A stretch of DNA of 64,000 bases from Streptomyces changanensis (GTDB lineage: Bacteria > Actinomycetota > Actinomycetes > Streptomycetales > Streptomycetaceae), in NCBI RefSeq assembly GCF_024600715.1, contig NZ_CP102332.1, positions 310,001-374,000 on the forward strand, written 5' to 3'. Every line of letters begins with the position of its first letter. The stretch's first letter is position 1. Shown piece after piece: positions 1 to 8,912 of the stretch. The notes below the pieces were generated by a model. It was not told the DNA's origin. It saw nothing but the letters and a program-made list of their open reading frames with translations, and did no database searches. Both the position numbers and the translations under genes were made by a program.

Positions 1-301
1 GCTCACGGGGCGGTGGGGCCGGGGTGCGGTCGGTGTACGCCTCGGCCGCCACGGGGGCGCCCACCCGCTTGGCGAGGGCCCGCCGGACCTCGACGACGCG
101 CTCGCGGCCGGCGTGGAACACACGGACCTCGTCGCCCGGCTTGACCGTCTGCGCGGGCTTGGCGCGGTCGCCGTTGACCCGGACGTGGCCGGCGCGGCAG
201 GCGGTGGCCGCCTGCGAGCGGGTCTTGGTGAGGCGTACCGCCCAGATCCAGCTGTCGACGCGCACGCCGGCGTTCGCCTGGGCCTCGTCCGTCACTGCCA
301 T
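1..301 (-). CDS. S4-domain RNA-binding protein (Hsp15-like), 3' end outside window
   Basis: Partial gene: the visible 100 residues run off the left edge without a stop. The start is the ATG at 301, giving MAVTDEAQANAGVRVDSW. The segment RVDSWIWAVRLTKTRSQA, followed by CRAGHVRVNG and VKPGDEVRVFHAGRERVVEVRR, is the classic S4 fold seen in Hsp15/YrfH-like heat-shock RNA-binding proteins, which bind free 50S subunits carrying nascent chains in E. coli. It is cytoplasmic. It follows the 322-822 gene on the same strand with a 20-base gap, so the two are probably co-transcribed. Family assignment is firm; the physiological role is inferred from the family. Confidence 0.85.
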   Translation of the reverse strand, partial: MAVTDEAQANAGVRVDSWIWAVRLTKTRSQAATACRAGHVRVNGDRAKPAQTVKPGDEVRVFHAGRERVVEVRRALAKRVGAPVAAEAYTDRTPAPPPRE

Positions 302-321
302 GGATTCGGTCCCCCGTCGGG

Positions 322-822
322 TCAGCCCTGCTGGAAGAGTTCCGCGGGGAGGGGCTTGAGGAGCGCGTACAGGTCGTCGGTGATCGGGCGGTCCCAGCTC
401 GCGATGGTCACGAGGACGTTGTCGCTGCGGTCGAACTGCACGCAGGAGATCCGGCTCTCGGTGAGCTTCAGTCGGCGCACGATGAGGAGGTTGTCGCCCT
501 GCATCACCGGGACGTCCTCCGTCTCGGCGACCTCGACGTGGTCGTCCATGTCCAGGGCCGCGAGGAGCTGGGCCACCTCGAAGGGGATCTGCCCGTTGGC
601 GATGTCCCGGGCCGGGGAGCCCTCCGGGAGGTTGCCGATGATCATCGCGGGGCCGCGGCCGCCGAAGAGGTCGTAGCGGAGGAAGACGCCCTGGCAGCTG
701 CCGTCGGGGGCGGGCAGCAGGCCGGCGCCGAGGTTCCCGGGCCAGTCGCCCGGATCCATGGCCAGGACGTCGAAGTCCGGGCCCGCGGGTGTGGCGGGGC
801 TGCGGCGGCGGAGGAAGGACAT
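322..822 (-). CDS. Conserved hypothetical protein, about 166 aa
   Basis: The product begins MSFLRRRSPATPAGPDFDV and ends LKPLPAELFQQG. I do not recognise a named domain. It reads as a soluble alpha/beta protein with no signal peptide or membrane segment; DWPGNLGAGLLPAPDGSCQGVFLRYDL and the terminal ITDDLYALLKPLPA look well structured. The frame stays open far upstream on this strand, but that extension runs through a tandem DNA repeat and is low-complexity Arg/Pro sequence, so I chose the ATG at 822 (an out-of-frame ATG lies at 830). The S4 gene follows 20 bases downstream and may share its transcript. Function unknown. Confidence 0.7.
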   Translation of the reverse strand: MSFLRRRSPATPAGPDFDVLAMDPGDWPGNLGAGLLPAPDGSCQGVFLRYDLFGGRGPAMIIGNLPEGSPARDIANGQIPFEVAQLLAALDMDDHVEVAETEDVPVMQGDNLLIVRRLKLTESRISCVQFDRSDNVLVTIASWDRPITDDLYALLKPLPAELFQQG

Positions 823-1385
823 GGAGCCATGGTACGTGGCCGGGACCGGCGCGCGGCGGGTGGGGCGGCGGCGCGGGCGGGGCGCCGTACCGCCCGGACG
901 GCCTGTCGCCGCCGGGTGGTTCACCGGTTCGGGGGACGGCGTGCGGGCCGGGTGGGGGCCGGCGGTGGCCGGGGAGGGCGGCCGGTGCGGCACGCGTGTC
1001 GTGCCCCAGGTGAGTGGGTGGGGTCGGGGCCGCGGCGGGTCACCTCCTCGGGGTCGGCGGCCTCGGGTACCGCGGAAGTGGACCCGCTGTCGCCGCCGAC
1101 CCCTGCGGGGGCGACCCACCACGCCCCCTCCCGACCGCCGTGGAGCGCCGGGGCGTGGGTCGTATACGGCTTGATCAGGTCCGGGTCGCGGGGCGTGGGA
1201 TGCGTCGGGCTTGGTCGGGTCCGGGTCGCGGGGCGTGGGATGCGTCGGGCTTGGTCGGGTCCGGGTCGCGGGGCGTGGGATGCGTCGGGCTTGGTCGGGT
1301 CCGGGGGCTTGCCGCTGCGGGGGGCGGCGGGGTAGGTGGAGGTGTGGCGACCGAACGGTCGGTTGCCCGGGAGGAAGGACGGCAC
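823..1385. other. 563-base intergenic region without a supported gene
   Basis: This lies between the divergent 322-822 gene and paaK. Frames stay open on both strands, but their products are Arg/Pro/Gly-rich and run through the 40-base tandem repeat at 1181-1300, whose unit is not a multiple of three. I found no clear promoter hexamers. Confidence 0.6.
1151..1305. repeat. Tandem repeat, 40-base unit, three near-exact copies plus a decayed one
   Basis: Copies occupy 1181-1220, 1221-1260 and 1261-1300, each starting ccgggtcgcggggcgtggga and ending ggcttggtcgggt. A degenerate copy at 1151-1180 matches about 22 of 30 positions, and the first five bases of a further copy follow at 1301. Because 40 is not divisible by three, the repeat passes through all frames and is unlikely to encode protein. 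Confidence 0.9.
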
Positions 1386-2681
1386 ATGGTGGAGGACCTG
1401 CGCGACGCCGGGGAGCGGATGGGCCGTGACGAGCTCGCCGCGGTGCAGCGGGAGCGGCTGCGCGCCACCCTGCGGCACGCGTACGAGAACGTGCCGTTCT
1501 ACCGGCGGGCGTTCGACGCGGCGGGGGTGCGGCCGGAGGAGTGCGCGTCACCGGCGGACCTCGCCCGCTTCCCGTTCACCACCAAGGCGGACCTGCGGGA
1601 CCAGTACCCGTTCGGGATGTTCGCGGTGGAGCGGTCGCGGGTGCGGCGCCTCCACGCGTCGAGCGGCACCACCGGGCAGCCGACGGTGGTCGGCTACACC
1701 GAGCGGGACCTCGACGTGTGGGCGGACGTGGTGGCCCGCTCGATCCGCGCGGCCGGGGGCCGTCCGGGGCAGGTGGTGCACGTGGCGTACGGGTACGGCC
1801 TGTTCACCGGCGGGCTGGGCGCGCACGGCGGAGCCGAGCGGCTGGGCTGCACGGTGGTTCCGGCGTCCGGGGGGATGACGGCCCGCCAGGTGCGTCTGAT
1901 CCAGGACTTCCGGCCGGAAGTGATCATGGTGACGCCGTCGTACATGCTGACGCTGCTGGACGAGTTCGAGCGGCAGGGCGTCGATCCGCGCTCGACGTCG
2001 CTGAAGGTCGGGATCTTCGGGGCGGAACCGTGGACCGAGGAGATGCGGCGGGAGATCGAGGAGCGGTGCGCGATCGACGCGGTCGACATATACGGGCTGT
2101 CCGAGGTGATCGGGCCGGGCGTCGCCCAGGAGTGCGTGGAGACGAAGGACGGGCTGCACGTGTGGGAGGACCACTTCTACCCCGAGGTCGTCGACCCGGT
2201 GACGGGTGAGGTGCTGCCGGACGGCGAGCGGGGCGAGCTGGTGTTCACCTCCCTCACCAAGGAGGCCATGCCACTGGTGAGGTACCGGACCCGCGACCTG
2301 ACACGGCTGCTGCCGGGGACGGCGCGGCCGGCGTTCCGGCGGATGGAGAAGGTCACGGGCCGCAGCGACGACATGGTGATCCTGCGGGGCGTGAACCTCT
2401 TCCCGACGCAGATCGAGGAGGTCGTCCTGCGCACCCCCGGGCTGGCGCCGCACTTCCAGCTGCGACTGACGCGCGAGGGCCGGCTCGACGCGCTGACGGT
2501 GCGGGTCGAGGCCCGCCCCGGCACGGCGCCGCCCCGGCGGGCCGAGGCCGCCCGCGAGGTCGAGGCGGCGGTGAAGGAGGGCGTCGGAGTGACGGTGACG
2601 GTGGACGTGGTCGCCCCGGAGACGTTGGAGCGCTCGGTGGGGAAGATCAAGCGGATCGTGGACCTCCGTACCCAAGGCTGA
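1386..2681 (+). CDS. paaK: Phenylacetate-CoA ligase (AMP-forming)
   Basis: 431 residues, the usual size for PaaK. It activates phenylacetate to phenylacetyl-CoA with ATP, the first step of the aerobic phenylacetate pathway. Visible motifs: the adenylate-forming P-loop SSGTTGQPT (residues 92-100), YGLSEVIGPG as the adenine-binding motif, YRTRDL, and GRSDDMVILRGVNLFP, the hinge and C-terminal domain signature typical of PaaK. The ATG at 1386 is preceded by ggaggaagg. The open frame extends to 1014, but only through repeat-derived sequence. No other paa genes are visible. The next gene is a penicillin-acylase-family enzyme 92 bases downstream. Related ligases can use other aryl acids, so the substrate is family-level inference. 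Confidence 0.9.
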   Translation: MVEDLRDAGERMGRDELAAVQRERLRATLRHAYENVPFYRRAFDAAGVRPEECASPADLARFPFTTKADLRDQYPFGMFAVERSRVRRLHASSGTTGQPTVVGYTERDLDVWADVVARSIRAAGGRPGQVVHVAYGYGLFTGGLGAHGGAERLGCTVVPASGGMTARQVRLIQDFRPEVIMVTPSYMLTLLDEFERQGVDPRSTSLKVGIFGAEPWTEEMRREIEERCAIDAVDIYGLSEVIGPGVAQECVETKDGLHVWEDHFYPEVVDPVTGEVLPDGERGELVFTSLTKEAMPLVRYRTRDLTRLLPGTARPAFRRMEKVTGRSDDMVILRGVNLFPTQIEEVVLRTPGLAPHFQLRLTREGRLDALTVRVEARPGTAPPRRAEAAREVEAAVKEGVGVTVTVDVVAPETLERSVGKIKRIVDLRTQG

Positions 2682-2773
2682 TCGCGTATCCGTCCCAGGG
2701 AGGATGACACCGGGCCGTCACGGATGAGTGCATGGACCAACTGACCTCGTCCGCAGTTCTGTTGGGAGGCACG

Positions 2774-5152
2774 GTGCTCCTCCGCACCCATCTGAGACGT
2801 CTGCTGCCGGCTGCCGTCGCGTTACTGGCGACCGCCGCGACCACGCTTCCGGCCACCGCGGCCGGACCGCCCGCCGAGGGGAGGAACCCCTCGGCGGGCG
2901 GCCTGTCGGCCACGATCCGCTACACCGAGTACGGCATCCCGCACATCCTGGCCCGGGACTACGCCGGGCTCGGCTTCGGCACGGGCTGGGCGCAGGCCGC
3001 CGACCAGGCGTGCGTCCTCGCCGACGGGTTCGTCACCGTGCGGGGTGAGCGGTCGCGGTACTTCGGGCCGGACGCCGTACCGGACGGATCGCTGTCGTCG
3101 GCCCGCCGCAACCTCTCCAGTGACCTGTACTTCACCGGGGTACGGGAAGCGCGCACCGTCGAACGGCTCCTGGCGCGGCCCGCGCCGGCCGGTCCGAGCC
3201 GGACGCAAAAGGAGCTGATGCGGGGCTGGGCGGCCGGGTACAACGCCTGGCTGGCGAAGAACCGGGTGACCGACCCGGCGTGCGCGGGCAAGCCGTGGGT
3301 CCGCCCGGTGACCCCGCTGGACGTCGCACGGCGGAGCTACGCGCTCGCGGTGCTCGGCGGCCAGGGAGCCGCCGTGGAGGCCATCACGGCCGCCGCCCCG
3401 CCCGCCGCGGGCCCGGCCGCGGGCCCGGCGCCCGACGCGCGGCGCCTCGCCGAGGCGGCCCGCGGGATGTTCGACGAGCGGACCGCGACGATGGGCTCCA
3501 ACGCCGTCGCGTTCGCCGGCGGCACCACGGCGAACGGCCGGGGCCTGCTGCTGGGCAACCCGCACTACCCCTGGCACGGCGGGCGGCGGTTCTGGCAGTC
3601 GCAGCAGACGATCCCGGGCGAGCTGAACGTCCAGGGCGCCTCCCTGCTCGGCGCGCCGCTGGTGCAGATCGGCTTCAGCGACAAGGTGGCGTGGAGCCAC
3701 ACCGTGGCGACCGGTCGCACCTTCAACCTCCACCAGCTGTCCCTCGACCCCGCCGACCCCACGGCGTACGTGGTGGACGGCCGGTCGGAGCGAATGGTGC
3801 GCCGCACCGTCACGGTGCCCGTCGCGAGCGGTGATCCGGTGACGCGCACGCAGTGGTGGACCCGGTACGGGCCGGTCGTCACGGCCTTCGCCGGCGACCC
3901 GCTGCCGTGGACGGCGACCACCGCGTACGCGCTGCACGACCCCAACGCCGAGAACCTCCGCATGGCCGACACCTCGCTCGGCCTGGCCAAGGCCCGCTCC
4001 ACGCGGGACGTCGAGCGGGCGCTGCGCCGCACGCAGGGCCTGCCGTGGGTCAACACCGTGGCGTCCGACCGGAACGGCGGCACGCTGTTCGCGCAGGCCC
4101 AGGTGCTGCCCCGGATCACCGACGAACTGGCCGAACGCTGCTCGACGCCGCTCGGGCGGGCCCTCTACCCGGCGGCGGGCATCGCCGTGCTCGACGGGTC
4201 GCGCGGCGCATGCGCCCTCGGCAGGGACCGGGACGCGGTCCAGCCGGGCATCATGGGCCCGTCCCGCTGGCCGGTGCTGAGGGACGCGGCGTACGCCGAG
4301 AACTCCAACGACAGCGCCTGGCTGGCCAACGCGGACCGGCCGTTCACCCGGTACGAGCGGGTCTTCGGCGACATCGGGACGGAGCGGTCGCTGCGCACGC
4401 GCGGCGCGATCGAGGACGTCGCGGCGATGGCGGACCGGGGCGGGCTGACGGTGGCCGACCTCCAGCGCCAGCAGTTCGCCAACCGGGTGCCGGCCGCCGA
4501 CCTCACGGCCGACGACGTCGTACGGGCGTGCCCGGCGGCCCTGCCGGACGAGCCCGCGGCGTGCGGGGCCCTCGCCCGCTGGGACCGCCGGGTGGACACC
4601 ACGAGCAGGGGCGCGCTGCTCTTCGACCGGTTCTGGCTGCGCCTGCAGCGGGAGGTCCCGGGGCCCGACCGTTGGAAGGTGCCGTTCTCCGCTGCCGACC
4701 CCGTGGGCACGCCCCGGTCGCTGAACACCGCGGCCCCCGGCTTCGCCACGGCGCTGCGGGGCGCGGTCACCGAGGTGCGGGCGGCGGGCATCCCGTTCGA
4801 CGCGCCCCTCGGCGAGCACCAGTACGTGGTGCGCGGCGGGGAGCGGATCCCGGTGCACGGCGGTACGGGGACGGGCGTGTGGAACATGACGGTGCCCGTG
4901 TGGGACGCCGCGCGCGGCGCCTACACCGAGGTGCAGCACGGTACGAGCCACGTCCAGGCGGTGGGCTGGGACGACAGCCGCTGCCCGGTGGCGCGGACGC
5001 TGCTGTCGTACGCGCAGTCGTCGGACCCCGGCTCACCGCACCACGCCGACCAGACGCGGCTGTACTCCCAGGAGCGGTGGGTGACCGCGCGGTTCTGCGA
5101 GCGGGACATCCTCAGCGACCCCGCACTGCGGGTGGTGCGGGTGGCGCAGTGA
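2774..5152 (+). CDS. Secreted penicillin-acylase-family Ntn hydrolase (acylase)
   Basis: 792-residue precursor of an N-terminal-nucleophile amidase, related to aculeacin A acylase and Streptomyces AHL acylases. The start is the GTG at 2774 with SD GGGAGG at 2764-2769; an in-frame ATG at 2732 would spoil the signal peptide, which otherwise reads as Arg-containing N-region, hydrophobic core (AAVALLATAATTLPATAA) and cleavage near residue 30. The alpha chain carries RYTEYGIPHILARDYAGLGFGTGWAQAADQ. A Pro/Ala-rich spacer (about 208-225) precedes the autocatalytic site MG-SNAVAFAGG, making Ser242 the predicted beta-chain N-terminal nucleophile. ENSNDSAWLAN is a further family motif. The enzyme should act outside the cell on amide-linked acyl groups. 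Penicillins, acyl-homoserine lactones and lipopeptides are all possible substrates. Confidence 0.88.
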   Translation: MLLRTHLRRLLPAAVALLATAATTLPATAAGPPAEGRNPSAGGLSATIRYTEYGIPHILARDYAGLGFGTGWAQAADQACVLADGFVTVRGERSRYFGPDAVPDGSLSSARRNLSSDLYFTGVREARTVERLLARPAPAGPSRTQKELMRGWAAGYNAWLAKNRVTDPACAGKPWVRPVTPLDVARRSYALAVLGGQGAAVEAITAAAPPAAGPAAGPAPDARRLAEAARGMFDERTATMGSNAVAFAGGTTANGRGLLLGNPHYPWHGGRRFWQSQQTIPGELNVQGASLLGAPLVQIGFSDKVAWSHTVATGRTFNLHQLSLDPADPTAYVVDGRSERMVRRTVTVPVASGDPVTRTQWWTRYGPVVTAFAGDPLPWTATTAYALHDPNAENLRMADTSLGLAKARSTRDVERALRRTQGLPWVNTVASDRNGGTLFAQAQVLPRITDELAERCSTPLGRALYPAAGIAVLDGSRGACALGRDRDAVQPGIMGPSRWPVLRDAAYAENSNDSAWLANADRPFTRYERVFGDIGTERSLRTRGAIEDVAAMADRGGLTVADLQRQQFANRVPAADLTADDVVRACPAALPDEPAACGALARWDRRVDTTSRGALLFDRFWLRLQREVPGPDRWKVPFSAADPVGTPRSLNTAAPGFATALRGAVTEVRAAGIPFDAPLGEHQYVVRGGERIPVHGGTGTGVWNMTVPVWDAARGAYTEVQHGTSHVQAVGWDDSRCPVARTLLSYAQSSDPGSPHHADQTRLYSQERWVTARFCERDILSDPALRVVRVAQ

Positions 5153-5155
5153 CCC

Positions 5156-6307
5156 TCAGGGGCTGAACGACAGGAAGACGAAGGCGGCGAACAGCACCAG
5201 GTGGACGCCGCTCTGCAGGAGTGTGGCGCGTCCGGGCACCACGGTCAGGGCGCTCACCACCGCGGTGAGCGCCAGCAGCACCAGGTGGACGGGGCCCAGC
5301 CCCAGCACCAGGGGCCCGGACAGCCACAGGGAGGCGAGCGCGATCACCGGCACGGTCAGGCCGATGCTGGCGATCGCCGAGCCGTAGGCGAGGTTCAGGC
5401 TGGTCTGGACGCGTTCCCCGCGGGCCGCCCGCACGGCCGCCAGGGTCTCCGGCAGCAGCACCATGAGGGCGATGACGACGCCGACGACGGCCGTGGGCAG
5501 GCCGGCCGTCTCCACCCCGGACTCGATCGTCGGTGAGACGACCTTGGCGAGGCCGACGACGGCCACCAGGGCCACCGCCAGCAGCCCGAGGCTCCACCAG
5601 GTGGCGGCGCGGGTGGGCGGCACGGCGTGGGCGACCGCGTCGAGCGGCTCCCCGGTGCGGGCGACCGGCAGGAAGTAGTCACGGTGCCGGACCGTCTGCA
5701 CGGTGACGAAGAGCCCGTACAGGCAGAGCGAGGCCACGGCGGCGAAGGCGAGCTGCGCCCCGGTGAACTCCGGGCCGCGGCTGCCGGTGGTGAAGGTGGG
5801 GAGCACGAGCGTCGTGGTGGCCAGGGTGGTCACCGTGGCGAGGGCCCCGCCGGACCCCTCGGCGTTGAAGACGGCCACGCGGCGGCCCCGGAGGGTCGCC
5901 ACGAGCAGGGACGCGCCGACGATGCCGTTGCAGGTGATCATCACGGCGGCGAAGACGGTGTCGCGGGCGTACGTGGCCGCGCTGTCGCCGCCCGAGGCCA
6001 TCAGCATGACGATGAGGCCCACCTCGATGACCGTCACGGCGACCGCGAGGACGAGGGAGCCGAACGGTTCGCCGACCCGGTGCGCGACCACCTCGGCGTG
6101 GTGGACGGCGGACAGCACGGCCCCGGCGAGGCAGAGCCCGACGACCGCGACGAGCACGCCCGGCAGGTCCCGGCCCCAGCACAGCGCGAGGACGAGCACC
6201 GCCACGGCCGGGACCCAGGTGGTCCGTTCCCGCCAGGGGCGCGGCGTGGCGGCCCCGCCGTCGGCGCCGCCGGGGCCGCCCCGGTCCGCGTCCGTCTGCT
6301 TGCCCAT
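5156..6307 (-). CDS. Calcium/proton exchanger of the CaCA family (ChaA-like)
   Basis: 383-residue integral membrane protein with about ten to eleven hydrophobic segments. The two CaCA alpha-repeat signatures are present: AVAVTVIEVGLIVMLM near residues 89-104 and LPETLAAVRAARGERVQTSLNLAYGSAIASIGLTVP in the second half, each with the acidic residue expected to bind the cation. Members swap cytoplasmic Ca2+ or Na+ for protons. The start is the ATG at 6307. The stop lies three bases from the stop of the convergent acylase gene, leaving no room for a separate terminator. No operon partner is visible. Confidence 0.88.
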   Translation of the reverse strand: MGKQTDADRGGPGGADGGAATPRPWRERTTWVPAVAVLVLALCWGRDLPGVLVAVVGLCLAGAVLSAVHHAEVVAHRVGEPFGSLVLAVAVTVIEVGLIVMLMASGGDSAATYARDTVFAAVMITCNGIVGASLLVATLRGRRVAVFNAEGSGGALATVTTLATTTLVLPTFTTGSRGPEFTGAQLAFAAVASLCLYGLFVTVQTVRHRDYFLPVARTGEPLDAVAHAVPPTRAATWWSLGLLAVALVAVVGLAKVVSPTIESGVETAGLPTAVVGVVIALMVLLPETLAAVRAARGERVQTSLNLAYGSAIASIGLTVPVIALASLWLSGPLVLGLGPVHLVLLALTAVVSALTVVPGRATLLQSGVHLVLFAAFVFLSFSP

Positions 6308-6572
6308 GCGGCCACGCTGCCAGAGCGGTGCGCGGGCCGCACCCGGTCGGCGCGGCGGCTGCTCCGGTCGGCGGCGACGTCCGCGGCGCCGGTTCCTGCG
6401 GGCGCCGACGGTGGTACCGGCGGGGCGCCGACGGCGGGCGTCCGGTGGGCCCCGGGCGGGTGCGGCGGCGAGGTCGTCCCGCCCGCCTCCTTGACGGGTG
6501 GGTGCGGCGGTAAGAACGTTTCACCCGGTACGCGCGAGGGTCGAGGTTTCCTTCAGGCGGGGAGGGCGGGGC

Positions 6573-8399
6573 ATGGGGCGGGAGCCGGCGGGCGGGCACG
6601 GGATCGGACGGCGGGCGTTCGGCGGCGGGGTTCTGGCACTGGGAGGTGCGCTGGTGATCGGTCCGGTTCCGGGGGTCCGGGGGGCGCAGCCGGAGCGGCC
6701 CGGAAGCGGCCCGCACGGGGCTGGGCACGGGGCGGGGCCGGTGCTGCGGCGCGGGACGGCCGAGCGGGCCGGACTGCTGCCGGACCACCTCGACCGGCTC
6801 GTCGACGACGCGGAGCGGTTCCTCGGCCCCTCCCCCACGCACCCCTGGTACGCGGGCGCGGTGGTCCTCGCCGGGCGCGGCACCACCGTGGCCCTGCACC
6901 GGGCGGTCGGGTACGCGCTGCGGTACGCGGCGTACGACGAGACGACGGACCGGGGCGTGGAGCTGCCACCCGAACGGCGCATCCCCATGCACGAGGACAC
7001 CGTGTTCGACCTGGCGTCCCTCACCAAGCTCTTCACCTCGCTCCTCGTCGTGCAGCTGCTGGAGCGCGGCGAACTGGAGCTGGAGGGCCGGGTCGCGGAG
7101 CGGCTGCCGGAGTTCGGGGGCGGCGGAAAGGGCGGCGTGACGGTCCGCCAGCTGCTGACGCACACGTCGGGGTTGCGGGCCTGGCTGCCGCTGTACCGGG
7201 AACCGACCCGCGAGGGCAGGCTGCGGATGCTGTGGGAGGAGCGGCCGACCGACGCCCCGGGCACGCTGTACCGCTACTCGGACCTCAATCTGATCGCCCT
7301 GCAGCTGCTGCTGGAGGAGGTGACCGGCCGGCCGTTGGACGTACTGCTGCGGGAGCGGATCACCGGGCCGCTCGGCATGCGCCGCACCCGGTTCGCCCCG
7401 CCGGCCTCCTGGCGTCCGCGCATCGCCGCGACCGAGGACGCCCGGCCGCCGTGGTCGGGGCTCGACCGGGGGCTGGTGTGGGGCGAGGTGCACGACGAGA
7501 ACGCCCACGCCTTCGGCGGGGTCGCCGGGCACGCGGGGGTGTTCTCCCGCGCGTGGGACCTGGCCGTCCTCGCCCGCACGCTGCTGAACGGCGGGGCGTA
7601 CGGCCGCGCCCGGATCCTGCGGCCGGACTCCGTCGAGCTGCTGTTCACCGACTTCAACACCGCGTTCCCCGGGGACGAGCACGGGCTCGGCTTCGAGCTG
7701 TACCAGCACTGGTACATGGGGGCGATGGCGACGCCCCGCTCGGCGGGGCACACCGGGTTCACCGGGACGAGCCTGGTCCTGGACCCGACGACCGACGCGT
7801 TCCTGGTGCTGCTGGGCAACTCGGTGCACCCGGTGCGGACGTGGCGCTCCGGGTCGGCGCCGCGGGTCGCGGTGGCCGACCGGCTGGCGCGGGCGGTACC
7901 GGTGCGGGCGGCACACGGCCGTACCGCCTGGTTCTCCGGCATGGCGTCCGCGACGACGGCGACGCTCACCCTGCCCGCCGTGCGGCCGGCCACGGCGCGG
8001 GCGAGGCTGCGGTGCGCCCTGTGGTGGGACACCGAACCCGGCACGGACGCCCTGGTGCTGGAGGCGTCGGCGACGGACGCTTCGGAGGGGGCGGTGTGGC
8101 GGCCGGTTCCGTTCACCACCGTGCCGCCGGGCGGGGAGCCCGCGGCGCACCCGGGCGGCGCGGTGTCGGGCTGGTCGGGGCGGGTGTGGCACCGGGCGGA
8201 GGCGGACCTGTCGGCCTGGTCCGGCTCCGGCCCGGTGCGGCTGCGCTGGCGGTACACGACCGACGGCCGGTACGTCGGGCGGGGCGCGTACGTCGACCGG
8301 CTGCGCGTCCTGGACGGGGACGACGCGCTGTTCGACGAGGCCCGGCCGGCGGACGCCGCGCGCGTCGAGGCACGGGGCTGGGTGCCGTCGGCCGACTGA
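6573..8399 (+). CDS. Exported serine hydrolase, class C beta-lactamase fold
   Basis: 608 residues. The ATG at 6573 follows SD GGAGGG at 6561. The N-terminus GRRAFGGGVLALGGALVIG resembles a twin-arginine signal. The penicillin-binding-protein catalytic triad is visible: SLTK (Ser149, Lys152) in FDLASLTKLFTS, YSD (Tyr235) in LYRYSDLNLIALQ, and HTG in SAGHTGFTGT. It therefore belongs to the class C beta-lactamase/DD-peptidase/esterase family (Pfam Beta-lactamase). The C-terminal 180 or so residues (LTLPAVRPATARARLRC onward) form an additional beta-rich domain not needed for catalysis. Substrate is unknown: peptidoglycan peptides, esters or lactams are possible. Confidence 0.85.
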   Translation: MGREPAGGHGIGRRAFGGGVLALGGALVIGPVPGVRGAQPERPGSGPHGAGHGAGPVLRRGTAERAGLLPDHLDRLVDDAERFLGPSPTHPWYAGAVVLAGRGTTVALHRAVGYALRYAAYDETTDRGVELPPERRIPMHEDTVFDLASLTKLFTSLLVVQLLERGELELEGRVAERLPEFGGGGKGGVTVRQLLTHTSGLRAWLPLYREPTREGRLRMLWEERPTDAPGTLYRYSDLNLIALQLLLEEVTGRPLDVLLRERITGPLGMRRTRFAPPASWRPRIAATEDARPPWSGLDRGLVWGEVHDENAHAFGGVAGHAGVFSRAWDLAVLARTLLNGGAYGRARILRPDSVELLFTDFNTAFPGDEHGLGFELYQHWYMGAMATPRSAGHTGFTGTSLVLDPTTDAFLVLLGNSVHPVRTWRSGSAPRVAVADRLARAVPVRAAHGRTAWFSGMASATTATLTLPAVRPATARARLRCALWWDTEPGTDALVLEASATDASEGAVWRPVPFTTVPPGGEPAAHPGGAVSGWSGRVWHRAEADLSAWSGSGPVRLRWRYTTDGRYVGRGAYVDRLRVLDGDDALFDEARPADAARVEARGWVPSAD

Positions 8400-8546
8400 C
8401 CGGGGTCGCGGTCGCCGGGCGGCCCCGTCGCGCCGACGGAGAGGCGGCGGCCCGGCCGACGGCCCGCGCGGTGAGCGCGCGGATGCGCGGGCCGGGACGG
8501 GCGGGGAGACTGGAGGCCAGGGGGTCACTCGGCGAGAGGACGACCC

Positions 8547-8747
8547 ATGGCCATGATGGACAAGCTCAAGAGCATGCTCAAGGGGCACGAGGGGCAGAGC
8601 AGCAGGGGCGTCGACAAGGTGGGCGACATGGTCGGCCGCCGCACCCGCGGCAAGCACAGCCGCCACGTCGGCACCGCCCAGGAACGGCTCAAGGACCAGC
8701 TGGGCCGGCGCCGGGGCGGGCACGGCGGCGAGCCGCCGCGGCCCTGA
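8547..8747 (+). CDS. Small basic protein of the MT0933-type antitoxin family
   Basis: 66 residues, MAMMDKLKSMLKGHEGQSSR then VDKVGDMVGRRTRGKHSRHVGTAQERLKDQL. The layout (short amphipathic start MDKLK, a VDKVGDMV helix with charged Gly/Lys/Arg turns, then an ERLKDQL helix) matches the actinobacterial antitoxin-like family PF14013. No toxin-like neighbour is visible, so an antitoxin role cannot be claimed here; many of these small proteins are orphans. The SD is agagga at 8535-8540. A GC-rich hairpin follows at 8770-8805. Confidence 0.65.
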   Translation: MAMMDKLKSMLKGHEGQSSRGVDKVGDMVGRRTRGKHSRHVGTAQERLKDQLGRRRGGHGGEPPRP

Positions 8748-8769
8748 CCCACCTCGCGCACCACGTCCG

Positions 8770-8805
8770 GGTCCCCGGTCCGCCGTCACGGACGGACCGG
8801 GGACC
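8770..8805 (+). terminator. Hairpin after the small antitoxin-like gene
   Basis: A perfect 13-base stem, GGTCCCCGGTCCG at 8770-8782 and its complement at 8793-8805, with a 10-base loop. It has no T-run, as is usual in Streptomyces. Confidence 0.75.
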
Positions 8806-8912
8806 TCCGCGCGTGTGCGGTGCCCGCGCCACCCGGTCGAGCGCCCCGGCGTGCGGTGCGCCCGCGGCTGATGGAGAGTCGTGCCGAGTCCCCACACTCG
8901 AAGGAGAGAAAC

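Noticed and set aside
921..1478. Minus-strand frames through the 40-base tandem repeat
   Set aside because: The protein is a repetition of Arg/Pro/Asp/Thr words imposed by the DNA repeat in every frame, and no SD precedes it.
2732..2773. Upstream ATG at 2732 as start of the acylase
   Set aside because: It would put 14 polar residues in front of a good signal peptide. The GTG at 2774 has an ideal SD (GGGAGG).
8547..8747. Toxin-antitoxin system
   Set aside because: The small protein resembles an antitoxin family, but neither neighbour looks like a toxin.
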